Positions 21,904 to 32,167 of a stretch of DNA of 64,000 nucleotides are shown here, piece by piece. Position 1 is the first letter of the stretch. Every line of letters begins with the position of its first letter. The translations under genes were made by a program, and so were the position numbers. The stretch comes from Cladocopium goreaui. Lineage: Eukaryota > Sar > Dinophyceae > Suessiales > Symbiodiniaceae. The notes under the pieces were generated by a model that did not search any database, had not been told where the DNA came from, and saw only the letters and a program-made list of their open reading frames with translations. The DNA lies in contig CAMXCT020006639.1 in NCBI GenBank assembly GCA_947184155.2, forward strand, positions 297,824-361,823, read 5' to 3'.

Positions 21904-22203
21904 TCAACTAATCACTTCTCGTTCTGTAACGTTGGCACGGGCTTCTAGTCGAATGCGCAGACTTCTTAAGCAACAGCAGGCTGTGCGAATGTCTCTGCAG
22001 TCTTGCTCGTTGATGACACCTGCAAGGAGTTCCGTTTGCTGCAATACGGCGTGGGTGTCTTCCAAAGTTCTGAGAGTGTTCGTCAGTCTGTGCACATAGT
22101 CCTGCAGTAAGAGGAGATCCTGTGCCTCATTGTGAATCTGGGGTTCCTGAGGCAGGCATACTACTTCGTTTAATTGCACGGAGCTCATATGGTCGGGTGA
22201 CAT
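21904..22203 (-). CDS. putative small protein, helical, unknown
   Basis: A 99-codon minus-strand ORF from the ATG ending at 22203 to the stop at 21904. A second Met is four codons on (MSSVQLNEVV). The composition looks like a real protein rather than a shadow: no low complexity, Leu-rich amphipathic stretches (LLLLQDYVHRLTNTLRTLED, then LRSLRIRLEARANV) and charged residues suited to a short coiled coil. No known domain is recognised, and no partner exon can be proven, although 22444-22719 lies upstream on the same strand. It could be a single-exon orphan gene or one exon of a larger gene. Confidence 0.4.
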   Translation of the reverse strand: MSPDHMSSVQLNEVVCLPQEPQIHNEAQDLLLLQDYVHRLTNTLRTLEDTHAVLQQTELLAGVINEQDCRDIRTACCCLRSLRIRLEARANVTEREVIS

Positions 22204-22443
22204 TCAAGCAATGCAGGTACTGGATTGCCTGAGCAAGACAGCAACGGGCGCCATGGCTTGATGTGCTTTGACATCTCACTACACGAAGACCTTAACACAG
22301 CTGACACAAGTTGCCTGTCCAGAACCTCTTTTGAGCACTTTGAGGATAGACCTGGTCCCTGGGCAGAAAAAACGCTCGTATTCCTACACCAATGTAACTG
22401 AGCAAGCTGCCATGATCATTGACCGCATCTAATGCAGTTGATT

Positions 22444-22719
22444 TCAACACCTGCCAAGTTGACCGCTCAAGCTGCGCAACGCTTGCAAGCCTGCATCCAT
22501 GCGGTCGAGCTCGCCCTTCGCGAACTCGATCGCATTGGATCCAGTTTTGAAAGTGGTATACAGGGGAGGCCCAAAACTCCGAAGCCAATCCAAGGAGCAG
22601 CAAACGGTACCAAAAACAGGACCCCCCACATTAGCCCCAGAACCACCAGAGCAACACCAGCCCTCAGCCTGCAGCGCATTCTGCTTGCCAGCTGCCTTTG
22701 CCTTTGCTTTGGGCGGCAT
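22444..22719 (-). CDS. putative exon or ORF starting MPPKAKAKAAGK
   Basis: Minus-strand frame of 91 codons from the ATG at 22719. The upstream bases, on the minus strand, read GCTTGCAGGTG, so the ATG lies two to three bases after a possible 3' splice site. The start is Lys/Ala-rich, followed by a Gly-rich part and then a helical segment (AIEFAKGELDRMDAGLQAL). Lys-rich starts of this kind occur in repetitive dinoflagellate proteins as I remember them, but no family name can be given. The frame ends at TGA (22444). Possible relic of a dispersed gene family; a diverged copy may lie near 20050. Confidence 0.35.
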   Translation of the reverse strand: MPPKAKAKAAGKQNALQAEGWCCSGGSGANVGGPVFGTVCCSLDWLRSFGPPLYTTFKTGSNAIEFAKGELDRMDAGLQALRSLSGQLGRC

Positions 22720-22802
22720 CACCTGCAAGCACGCCACAACAAAGCAGCGTATCACAAACCCCAGACTTCTTCCATGCGAACAGAATCGCTGATAACATGT
22801 TT

Positions 22803-23440
22803 GATTTCCAGACGCTTTCTGCAGTCTAATTGCCATGATGTCCAGCTGCTACTCCGCCTACTCCGCTACTCCCGGCAAAGTGATGCCCCTAGATCCTATA
22901 GGCAGAAAGACATTTCAGGCAACAGGTCGGAGTAAGACGAAGAAAAAAATTGAGATTTCCAGACGCTTTCTGCAGTCTAATTGCCATGATGTCCAGCTGC
23001 TACTCCGCCTACTCCGCTACTCCCGGCAAAGTGATGCCCCTAGATCCTATAGGCAGAAAGACATTTCAGGCAACAGGTCGGAGTAAGACGAACAAGAAAA
23101 TTGAGATTTCCAGACGCTTTCTGCAGTCTAATTGCCATGATGTCCAGCTGCTACTCCGCCTACTCCGCTACTCCCGGCAAAGTGATGCCCCTAGATCCTA
23201 TAGGCAGAAAGACATTTCAGGCAACAGGTCGGAGTAAGACGAAGAAAAAAATTGAGATTTCCAGACGCTTTCTGCAGTCTAATTGCCATGATGTCCAGCT
23301 GCTACTCCGCCTACTCCGCTACTCCCGGCAAAGTGATGCCCCTAGATCCTATAGGCAGAAAGACATTTCAGGCAACAGGTCGGAGTAAGACGAACAAGAA
23401 AATTGATATTTCCAGACGCTTTCTGCAATCTAATTGCCTA
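22803..23440 (+). repeat. 151-bp tandem repeat, 4.2 units
   Basis: Units start at 22803, 22954, 23105 and 23256, with a partial fifth at 23407. Each runs from GATTTCCAGACGCTTTCTGC through CTACTCCGCCTACTCCGC to CAACAGGTCGGAGTAAGACG. The last 18 bases alternate between ACGAAGAAAAAAATTGAG and ACGAACAAGAAAATTGAG, so the true repeat is a 302-bp dimer. The overlapping frames of 83-95 codons that repeat every 151 bases are artefacts of the array. Confidence 0.92.
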
Positions 23441-24707
23441 CTCCATCCCGTTTTAAATTAATACTATTATTGATTAGGGGGATGTACGGAATTGTCGGTG
23501 TACATGCTTCAGAGTTCACAAACGTTAGGAGTCTAGGGGGGAAAGGGGTACAGACAAAAGACTCAAGCCCGACTATCAGCACGCCCATTCTTGCCTGGAA
23601 GTCACTGCTCCGGAGACAACAGCTTCCAGCAGAAGTGCGACCTTGGCGACACCGGAACCATGGGGAAAAAAATTGGCCACAACCGTGTGTCCTAGCTTTA
23701 GCTCTGCGAAACTACTTGCAATGTGGGGCAACAACGATCGTTCCTGACACGAATGGCTCCTATAATGCAACCTACTGTCTGACAAATCCGACAACTGTCC
23801 TAGTCCATCCAGTCTCATGGTCTCTCTCACATGTGACTAGCTGCTTTGGGGTCCGCACGGCGCACTCCAACAACAAATGGTCACTTGTGCTGTGGTGACT
23901 AGAGAAACGGCTGCAGCCACTAAGAGCACTCACATTGCACATGTTTTTACATGTCCGCGCATGAATGCTCATCAAGGTTCGAGAAGCTTCCATATATAAA
24001 GAGAACAGAAAAAGACAGTCTCGGAATGTGGTTTGTCCAAATAATAAATGTCGACATCACTGGGGCTCCAATGGAACAGGTGCTACATTGACAAGAACAG
24101 GTCACGACATCGGCAACCCAAAAAAGCAATAAACAACTGCAAACCCAAATACACGTCATGGTGGTACAAACGGCTACTGCACAACCCCACAATTGCCAAG
24201 TCTGGTTGTGAAAGGCTTGCAAAACAGAACTGAGCTTGTTCAAATCACAACCTATCTTCTTTGAAGGTACAAGGAATTAAGACCCACCGCGAGGCAATGG
24301 AATGAAACGTTGTTGCATGGTTACACCAACAGTATGAAAACACAAAGCAGCAAAAGTCACACTGAAGCTACAAAACGCTTGACATGACATCAAAGCACAA
24401 AAGAATAACGAAACCCAACTTGTTTGGAGATGTTTGGTTTGCAAAGGGCGCGAACGCACGCAACGCGAAAATGCTTGGAGGTACATAAAGTCGGTCACCG
24501 CACAAGCAACGAGTTGCACGCCGAAGATAGTTGGAGTCTAGAACTCCCAGCGCAAGCGTAACGTATCCGTACGTCCTGCAACTATTCCAAGGAAGTACGA
24601 CTCCATGCCGTTATTAACCCGTTAGTGTACCGACGCGCGGGTAAAACGGTGCGTATGGAACTCTTCCCACCCACCTCACCCCCCAATGGTTTTTGAAAGC
24701 CAACCCG
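23441..24707. other. no supported gene
   Basis: Unique sequence without recognisable coding, RNA or repeat features. Short open frames on both strands lack motifs. Confidence 0.4.
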
Positions 24708-25170
24708 TTCACACCGGTGTTTAAGGTGTACCACACCCCTGGTGTTTAAGGTGAACCACACCGGTGTTTAAGGTGTACCACACCCCTGGTGTTTAAGGTG
24801 AACCACACCGGTGTTTAAGGTGTACCACACCCCTGGTGTTTAAGGTGAACCACACCGGTGTTTAAGGTGTACCACACCCCTGGTGTTTAAGGTGAACCAC
24901 ACCGGTGTTTAAGGTGTACCACACCCCTGGTGTTTAAGGTGAACCACACCGGTGTTTAAGGTGTACCACACCCCTGGTGTTTAAGGTGAACCACACCGGT
25001 GTTTAAGGTGTACCACACCCCTGGTGTTTAAGGTGAACCACACCGGTGTTTAAGGTGTACCACACCCTGGTGTTTAAGGTGAACCACACCGGTGTTTAAG
25101 GGGTACCACACCCCCGGTGTTTAAGGTGAACCACACCAGTGTTTAAGGTGTACCACCACCACGGTGTGTA
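24708..25170 (+). repeat. 47-bp tandem array, copy 2
   Basis: About ten regular units of CACACCGGTGTTTAAGGTG plus CACCCCTGGTGTTTAAGGTG, more uniform than the copy at 20783-21146. The last units carry single changes (GGGGTACC, CACCAGTG). It is followed by the same GTACACCCCACCTGCAACC flank. Confidence 0.9.
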
Positions 25171-25360
25171 AGGTACACCCCACCTGCAACCCTGCAAGCC
25201 CGCCTACGACCCTCAAACCTCCACCTACGACCCTTCCAGATCACACCTGCGACCTGCAAATCTCCTTGTATAGGGAGCGCACCTACGACCCACAAACCTC
25301 CACCTATGACAATTCCAAGTCACACCTACCACCTGCATATCTCCTTGTAGGGAGCGCGCC
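25171..25360 (+). repeat. second copy of the CCACCTACGACCCT-rich flank
   Basis: Matches 21147-21320 in order and wording (CCTGCAAGCCCGCCTACGAC, then CTTGTAGGGAGCGC) with scattered differences and an extra internal repeat. It shows that the array and its flank were duplicated together. Confidence 0.7.
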
Positions 25361-26400
25361 TACACCCAACGATTCACTACCCAACGAGTGCAAATGTTTT
25401 CTGGTTGCTTATGTGCTGCACACAAATTCCCGCGCTTCTGCGTGAACATGGCCACACGCAAAACCACGCGTATGTTTTGAGCAACAAAACTACAAGTAGT
25501 CGCTATACATTACACACCGTCCAGAAACAGTGACAAAATTTGCAGCATTGTAGAGATTAAGTCACTAGAGCAATTTCTGTCCGAAACTGTGAGCGACATT
25601 GCTCATCTTACAAAGAAGCTGCAAAATGACAGCTCTTTTTCCCAGCAGATTGGCCTCGAGTTACAATCGGCAGAACATGCGTCTGCTTGCCAGCTCGAAA
25701 ATGGAGGAAGGTCGAAAAATGCTCTTTACACACATACAGTTGCTCTCACTTAGCCTCGGAGGCCGGCCCCTCCACTTCCTTTGCCTTGGATGGAAAGCGA
25801 AAGCATGAAAACGAAAATGGGGGAGACGCTGGGAATGATCTTACACAATCAAAAGAAGGCCACCCGGCCTCCTCAACTTCCCTGCTCTTTGCAATCTAGG
25901 AGGAGTTGCAGATCTGCCTTTACAACCCTTTGGCAAAGGCCGGCCATTCCTGAACATTGAGGACAACACAGCGCCTGCACGTGAAAGTCCGCCCAGCACT
26001 CACGCAGAGGCAGAGAGGCACCTTGATTAGACGGGTCCGTTTGCGGAGGGCATTCTTTTCCATCTTCTTGGCTTCGCGGGCTGCTTTCTTTGCAGCTTCA
26101 TGCTTGTGCTTCAAATCTTGGAGCTGTTCACCAGCACGGCCTCACACATAACAGACTACAGTCGTCCCCAAAATCACCCCAACACAGATTCCCAAGGATA
26201 GGATGCCCACTCAAGGTGAACTGGCATGGGGGGGCATGGATCACTGGGTGATGCCAGGCTGAATGCGATGACTACCTACCTGCCTGGCTTCACCTCTCAA
26301 CTGTCCACCTGACGAACTCTAAACGACATGCGCGTGGACATGCATCAGCGCCCCGTGAACTACAAGACTGCCGCACGATCTTTTTGCAAACAAACTTGTT
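25361..26400. other. mostly unique; possible minus-strand exons
   Basis: No complete gene. On the minus strand at 26022-26129 a Lys/Ala-rich helical frame (LKHKHEAAKKAAREAKKMEK) ends at AAG followed by GTGCCT, a possible 5' splice site. Another Lys/Glu-rich piece (FPSKAKEVEGPASEAK) lies near 25750-25800 minus. They may be exons or relics of the same family as 22444-22719. Confidence is low because no splice pair can be closed. Confidence 0.3.
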
Positions 26401-26500
26401 NNNNNNNNNNNNNNNNNNNNNNNNNNNNNNNNNNNNNNNNNNNNNNNNNNNNNNNNNNNNNNNNNNNNNNNNNNNNNNNNNNNNNNNNNNNNNNNNNNNN
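26401..26500. other. assembly gap (100 N)
   Basis: Exactly 100 N bases, a scaffold gap of unknown true size. Confidence 0.99.
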
Positions 26501-27359
26501 TTTTTGCTGGGCCAAAAAGACTCCACATGTCATGCCACAAAAGGCTATGGCATGCTATGGTCAATTGATATGATTTTTGAATTGAAATGAGCCAAGCACA
26601 AATTAAAAGATTATGCTGTGGGAAATCACACCCATTTTTTAAGCCGGCATGGGCTAAGAATGAATGCCATGTCAGCCATACGAAGTGGTTTTGGAATTGT
26701 AGATTGCACCAAAAAGCAAAAGAAATGAATAAGATGCATGTGAAACGTGGGGCGACGGGATGTTTTTGTCCAATTATGTCCAACTAAAAACTCAGCGCCG
26801 AAGTTTGGAGAAGCAATGAATGCTAGGTCACAGGGTAGCTAGGCCTTCCCTCCGAATGCGACTGTGGGTCAGAACTATGTACTCTGAGCAGGGGATTCTT
26901 TTTACTAGTAGTATCTACTCAATTGAGGATGTTGAGGACTCGGATCACCTAGTTTCCTACTTCCTCGTGCCAGATGAACATGTGGTGAGTATCATCCTTT
27001 GTGCGGCCCACTAGCAAAATGAAGTGGGTGACATCGAGACGGGGAAAATGTTGTATCGGAATTTCCAAATCTTCTGCAGAGGTTCAAGCAAGACAACACA
27101 TGACAACCAATGAAGCTGAACAACATTGCATCAAGTGCAACATGAACGGAATAGCATCTATGAAAACACTCACACGCACATTGATATGTATGTGGACACA
27201 CAGCAGGAAGCATAGTGTCCTAATTAACAAGTGTTGCTACCACTTTGAAGTTCCTAAGAGACCACCCCATCCTTTGCTTCAGCATGTCCAACACAATGTA
27301 TGCCAGTGGGGCCAAAGGTCGGGAACAGACACAGCAATAGCCAATACCACCCTCCCCGA
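26501..27359. other. no supported gene
   Basis: Unique sequence; open frames are short or run into the microsatellite that follows. Confidence 0.4.
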
Positions 27360-27692
27360 CAGATACCTACAATATCGTACAATATCCTACAAAATACACT
27401 ATCATACAATATCAATCAATATCAATCAATATAATCAATATCAACCAATATCAACCAATATCAAACAACATCGATCAATATCAATCAATATCAACCAATA
27501 TCAACCAATATCAAACAATATCAATCAATATCAATCAATATCAACCAATATCAACCACTATCAATCAATATCAATCAATATCAACCAATATCAACCAATA
27601 CAGTATCAATCAATATCAATCAATATCAACCAATATCAACCAATACAGTATCAATCAATATCAATCAATATCAATCAATATCAATCAATATC
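27360..27692 (+). repeat. (TATCAATCAA)n / (TATCAACCAA)n microsatellite
   Basis: Decamer array of TATCAATCAA alternating with TATCAACCAA, starting from CTACAATATC-type units and twice interrupted by TACAG. The 270-codon frame across it encodes only Asn/Gln/Ile repeats and is not a gene. Confidence 0.9.
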
Positions 27693-27864
27693 ATACAAGG
27701 AAGGGAGTGAAAACAGGAGTTGCAAAATTCTAAACTTCAAAGTTTATGCTCCACCAGGGCAACCTTCTGGTTTGAGGAGTGAACTCGCGATTTTATCCCA
27801 GGCTTTCTTGTAGTGTCTGCAATGGTTATTGCATTGGAACAGCCCCATGGAAGGAGTAAAATCG

Positions 27865-28180
27865 CTAGTTACTAGTTAATTCTTTTTTGCCGAAATTTAT
27901 AAACCTTCCAGCTGCTAGCATCCTCGTGGAAGGACTGAAATCGCAAGTTAATTCTTTCTTGAAGAGAACATGAATGAACCTCACATGTCTGGGTCTCACC
28001 ATTCCAGACTCCCTGTGATGAGACGTGCATCCATGCTCGGAGATGCAAGGGAGAAAGAGAAGAGAACATGAATGAACGTCACATGTCTGGGTCTCACCAT
28101 TCCAGACTCCCTGTGATGAGACGTGCATCCATGCTCGAAGATGCAAGGGAGAAAGAGAAGAGAACATGAATGACCATGCA
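27865..28180. repeat. 98-bp tandem duplication
   Basis: Units beginning GAAGAGAACATGAATGA start at 27961, 28059 and 28157 (the last is partial). Each contains TCTGGGTCTCACCATTCC and ends GCAAGGGAGAAAGA. Just upstream an AGTTAATTCTTT segment also recurs (27874 and 27946). Minus-strand frames encode repeated SSLSPLHLRAWMHVS-like peptides, which are artefacts of the duplication. Confidence 0.85.
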
Positions 28181-28439
28181 ATGGGTGCTGCTGCAACCCA
28201 TGTCCTCCCATCCTTCTGCACTCAGCTGAGACGTCAAGCCCGCTTCCGACTCAACCAATTGAACCCTGGTTCCAGGAAGTGTACCACGTCGGTACAGCAC
28301 CACAGCCAAGGCATGGGACACAAGCAGCCACAACACCATGACCAGGGCACGCTTCATTGCGGATGACCAAGTGCGAGCAAACAATTCGTGCTGCAAAGGC
28401 TGCCCGGGCCATGTCCACATGAAACTTCACGTTTCAAAC
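28181..28439. other. no gene seen
   Basis: Short unique stretch between two repeat fields; no recognisable coding. Confidence 0.35.
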
Positions 28440-29180
28440 CGTCCCGAACGTTCCGTGGTCCAAATGCGACTGCAACCAGAACCATCCCTCGCAAGACCAT
28501 AGGTCTTGATTTAAATCTTATTGAAAGGACCTTTTCATTTCAACCGTCCCGAACGTTCCGTGGCAACTGCAACCAGTGTCCCGGACCTCCCAGAAATTTC
28601 CTGGAAACAACCTTCGAACTTCAAGGAAAACCGTACGGAACCCACCAGAACCTTGCCGAGAACTGCACAGGAACCTTTCCGAAACCTTGCAGAACCTTCC
28701 TGGGAACTGCACGGGAACCTGTCCGAAACCTACCGGAACCACCTACTGTGGGAGAATTAACTCTTGATTTAAGTCCTCCTGAAAGGAATTTTTCAAACCG
28801 TCCCGAACCACCCTTCGAGCTGCCAGCAAAACCCACCGGAACCTTGCCGGGAACTGCACGGGAACCTGTCTGCGAAACCTAGCGGAACCTTCCTGGGAAC
28901 TGTACAAGAACCTACTGTGGGAGAATTAACTCTTGATTGAAGTCTTCCTGAAAGGAATTTTTCAAACCGTCCCGAACCACCCTTCGAGCTGCCAGCAAAA
29001 CCCACCGGAACCTTGCCGGGAACTGCACGGGAACCTGTCTGAAACCTACCGGAACCTTCCTGGGAACTGCACAGGAACGTTTCCAAAACCTAATAAACTA
29101 TTCCCCACCCAAACTTCCCAGAACCTGCCGTGGACACTATGGGGGAATTAACTCTTGATTTAAGTGTTCCTGACAACCAA
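28440..29180 (+). repeat. GGAACC-rich repeat field with a 169-bp duplication
   Basis: Degenerate repeats of CCGGAACCTTGCCGGGAAC and GAACTGCACGGGAACCTG fill the region, giving RNLPEPSWELHGN-like frames with no function. A larger segment that starts TACTGTGGGAGAATTAACTC and includes CTTTCGAGCTGCCAGC-like sequence is duplicated at 28744 and 28913. The ACTCTTGATTTAAGT box recurs at about 28505, 28758, 28928, 29152 and 29230, sometimes altered. Confidence 0.7.
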
Positions 29181-29600
29181 TCAGTCAGAGCAATGCTACC
29201 GGCCAACGTCACTCCAAACATAGGATTTAACTCTTGATTTAAGTCTTCCTAGCAAGTCATCAGCCAAAAAAGATTAATTCAAGAGTCTGAATGAATGGGT
29301 ACCAAGTTTTGAAAGTAACTATCCCTGGAGTAAACTCAGGACTTAATCTTTTGGAACTCTTCTTTCTACTCCTTTTCGTCAAGGTATTGGGCGATCCATG
29401 CACGGGCAACGGTTTCGTCTTCTAACCACGTGGGGCGTGATGCCAGTTTTGCATCGGTTCCGTGTATGAGAAGACCACTGATGGACAAATTCGCTGCACT
29501 ACTGCCGATTTCAAACCCAAGGGCGCAAATGTCGTCCATAGCTTGTGTCGAGAGCACGTTAAGTTTACCCAGTCACCAGATTGAATGGGAGTGAAAGTCC
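29181..29600. other. no supported gene
   Basis: Unique sequence apart from two more ACTCTTGATTTAAGT boxes; no coding motif. Confidence 0.35.
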
Positions 29601-29809
29601 TCCGCCCCGTCGTCGAGCTGATCTCGTCGCGTTCTGGTATAATGCCCGTCTCAGGACCGTGCATAGACAGCTAGCCGCGGATCGATTCCCCCCGTGTACG
29701 GGGCCGCGATCGTGACGTGGTAGACGAGTCAGTGTCAAGTGCCGCGACCCGCCGAAAGGCACAGGGCGCCGGTCAAAAAAACAAAAAAAAATCATCTGCC
29801 CCGTCGTCG
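29601..29809 (+). mobile_element. second SINE of the same tail family
   Basis: A near-perfect 15-base direct repeat (TCCGCCCCGTCGTCG at 29601, TCTGCCCCGTCGTCG at 29795) brackets an element on the plus strand. It has a box-B-like GGATCGATTCC at about 29679, a degenerate box-A-like TCGCGTTCTGG near 29627, and a tail GCGACCCGCCGAAAGGC (about 29742). The tail matches that of the SINE at 18399-18540 and ends in A7-C-A9. The head differs from the first SINE, so the two share a 3' tail but not necessarily the same tRNA origin. No coding. Confidence 0.7.
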
Positions 29810-30099
29810 GCATGATTTTTGCTGGCGCGGGCCAGAATGTCCCTCGCTTCTTCTTCCCTTGCTTTAGCTTGATCTGTTCTTGGGGATGTTGGAGGGGATG
29901 GCAATTTACTTTCCGCGGGTCCGTTTTGCGCTTCCGGCAGATCGGTCGGGACATCGCAGCAGGGCTGCACTGTCCAAGCATCAAGAGCGCTGCGACTGCT
30001 CAGAGAGCTGCTGCCACTTCAGCAATGAATTAGCAGTTCAATGGTGTCACCACAGAATCATTGTGGCAGGAGTCTATCAGTGTGTGAGCATGTAATCAT
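29810..30099. other. no gene seen
   Basis: Unique sequence between the second SINE and the antisense protease relic. Confidence 0.35.
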
Positions 30100-30412
30100 T
30101 TGAGATCTTTCTGAAACCCACATAAAAGGTCAGCAACAGGGCAATACGATATGAAAGGTGAGGGAGATCATCACCTAATGGGCCTGACATGTGCATCTGC
30201 ACTCCAATCTCAGCAGTGCCGGAGATGTTGACCCAAGATCCATTGGCAGCTCTGTAGCCACCTAATCCCTCACTATCCTGCAGCACTGACCTGAAGGCTG
30301 ACAAGCGTGACTCAGCCAAAACACTTGTAGATGCACCTGGGTCAAGGAGCCACACTGGTGAGATGCTGAGTCCATACAATTTCCGGCGCGTCTCAAACCT
30401 GCAATGATTTCT
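30100..30412 (-). pseudogene. antisense copia-like protease relic
   Basis: Minus-strand frame with the retropepsin core WLLDPGASTSVLAESR (about 30310-30357), followed by AFRSVLQDSEGLGGY and AANGSWVNISGTAEI, closely parallel to the intact protease at 5887-6030. The catalytic DSG is changed to DPG, so it could not be active. The frame breaks down beyond about 30120. It shares a stretch with 13887-13950 and must derive from the same element family. Confidence 0.75.
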
Positions 30413-30439
30413 GTGCATGATCCATGCCTCTTGCAGGCG

Positions 30440-31996
30440 CATTGGTTCAGACTCTGAGATGGCCAAGGCAGTTTACGAGAAAACCGTTCAGCAGTTGCAG
30501 GACGGTTGGGTGAAGGGACCATTTACTTCCTCGGAGCTTGACAAGAAATACGCTGATTGTTGGATCCCTTCAAAGAGATTTGGTGTCAGGCAAGGGAACA
30601 AACAAGAGCTGTTGATGATTTTTCCGAATTTTTGATCAACGCTTCAGTAACGGCGACGGAGAAATTGCAGCTCTTTGGTTTGGATGAGGTGGTCAACACT
30701 GCACGCACCTTTTTGGGGCGCGATTTTTGATGATGGATGAAGGTTTTGACAATTTGTGGTGCGCAGAAGGTGTCAGACTTTTGCGGCCCTTGGAAGAAGA
30801 CTCTTGAAAGAGCGCTTGATTTAAAAAGCGCCTACAAACAACTTGCCCGTCACCCAGCTGATGGCTGGGCATCAATCCTTGCGGTGTGGAACGCCGACAC
30901 GTCTGCAGTGGAATTCTATGAGGCGATCGCCCTACCGTTTGGCCCTGTATGTGCCGTAATGGCATTCAATAGGATGGCCAAATCGCTGCGATTGATTCTT
31001 TCAGAGCTTTTTACGGTGGTGAACACTAATTTCTTTGATGACTTTTGCCAGCTTGAGTGCGAAGGGCTTTGCAACTCCGCCTGGGAGACGGCTGAGCTAG
31101 TGAGGAAGCTCCTGGGATGGCGCATCTCGATGTCCGAGGACAAGCGTTCACCCTTCTCTGAGGAGTTTAACTTGCTTGAAGCAGTCGTTGACCTGACAAA
31201 AGCCGCTTCTGGCACTATTGCTGTTCACAACAAGCCCTCCAGGATCAATGACTTGCAAAGTCTGGTAGAAAGTATTTGTGAGAGCGAGACTGTTGCGTTG
31301 TCCACGCTGGAAACTTTGAAAGGACGACTACTGTACGCGGCTGGACACACATTTGGACGCTGCTCACAGCTTGCAATTCAGCTCACATCCAGAGTCTCAA
31401 GAAGAGGACCCTTGGTGCTCATGGAGGAGCCCCTGAAAGAAGGCATCAAACAAGCTCTGTCATGCCTGATGGACGCAAAACCTAGGAAGGTATCTGCTTG
31501 GTCGGGGAGATTACCCATACTTCTCTTCACTGATGGTGCCTGTGAGGATGACGGTCAATGCGTCACTCATGGGGCAACACTTTACGATCCAGAAAACGGC
31601 ACAGCTCTCATGTTTGGCGACTATGTGCCTGCCAATTGGACTGAGAAGTGGCGAGCAGAAGGTAAGAAGCAACTTATTTGCCAGGCCAAGTTGTTCCCCA
31701 TCATCGTTGCCAAGAACACCTGGCGTGAGTTGCTGTATGGTAGAGCGCTTCTTTGGTTCATTGACAACAACTCTTCTCTTGCAGCGGTCATTCGCTCATA
31801 TTCACCAGTCCTTGAAAACTACGAGATGTTGGTCATCAACGCTAGAATGGACGTGGAGCTACAAGCTTTACACGTGTACTCAAGAGTACCCTCAAAGTCA
31901 AACTTGAGCGATGACCCTTCCAGATTACAATTCTCAGAACTCGAAGCAAAGGGCTTCAAACGCTGCTCCCCTTTCTATGATCTCACGAGAAGATGA
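30440..31996 (+). pseudogene. RT-RNase H relic of a second retroelement type
   Basis: Homologous in layout to 35756-37639. RT starts around EMAKAVYEKT (30456), has SKRFGVRQGNK (about 30570), then a frame shift near 30604 into AVDDFSEFLINASV, two adjacent in-frame TGA codons at 30728-30733, LDLKSAYKQLARHP (about 30820), LPFGPVCAVMAFNRM (about 30936) and the catalytic NTNFFDDF (about 31024). RNase H has Asp in LFTDGACEDDG (about 31522) and WFIDNNSSLAAVI (about 31756), and the terminal SKSNLSDDPSR (about 31894). At the usual Glu position the frame reads QAKLFPII, with Lys where the sister element has CEFFAL, so RNase H was probably already inactive. No integrase or recombinase follows. It directly abuts an antisense protease relic upstream. 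Confidence 0.85.
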
Positions 31997-32167
31997 ATTG
32001 GGTTGGAAGGCGTGCGATACGAAGGTGTCTTACGCAAACACGAAAGCGTGCCGACTCCCCAATTTATTGAAAGAAGAAAAAGGAGATCTTAATATCAAAG
32101 CGTCAGCCGTGAGTTTTCCATCTTGCATCACATCTGGATGTGCAGCTTCGTTTGCTTTGATTTGCAT
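31997..32167. other. no gene seen
   Basis: Short unique stretch between the RT-RNase H relic and the foldback element. Confidence 0.35.

Noticed and set aside
22835..23461. Repeated 83-95 codon frames
   Set aside because: The same frame repeats every 151 bases with the tandem array; no independent support.
20783..25170. CRISPR-like appearance of the 47-bp arrays
   Set aside because: The units are contiguous and identical with no unique spacers, and the genome is eukaryotic.
27001..27813. 270-codon frame rich in Asn, Gln, Ile and Ser
   Set aside because: Spans the TATCAATCAA microsatellite; ends lack domain features.
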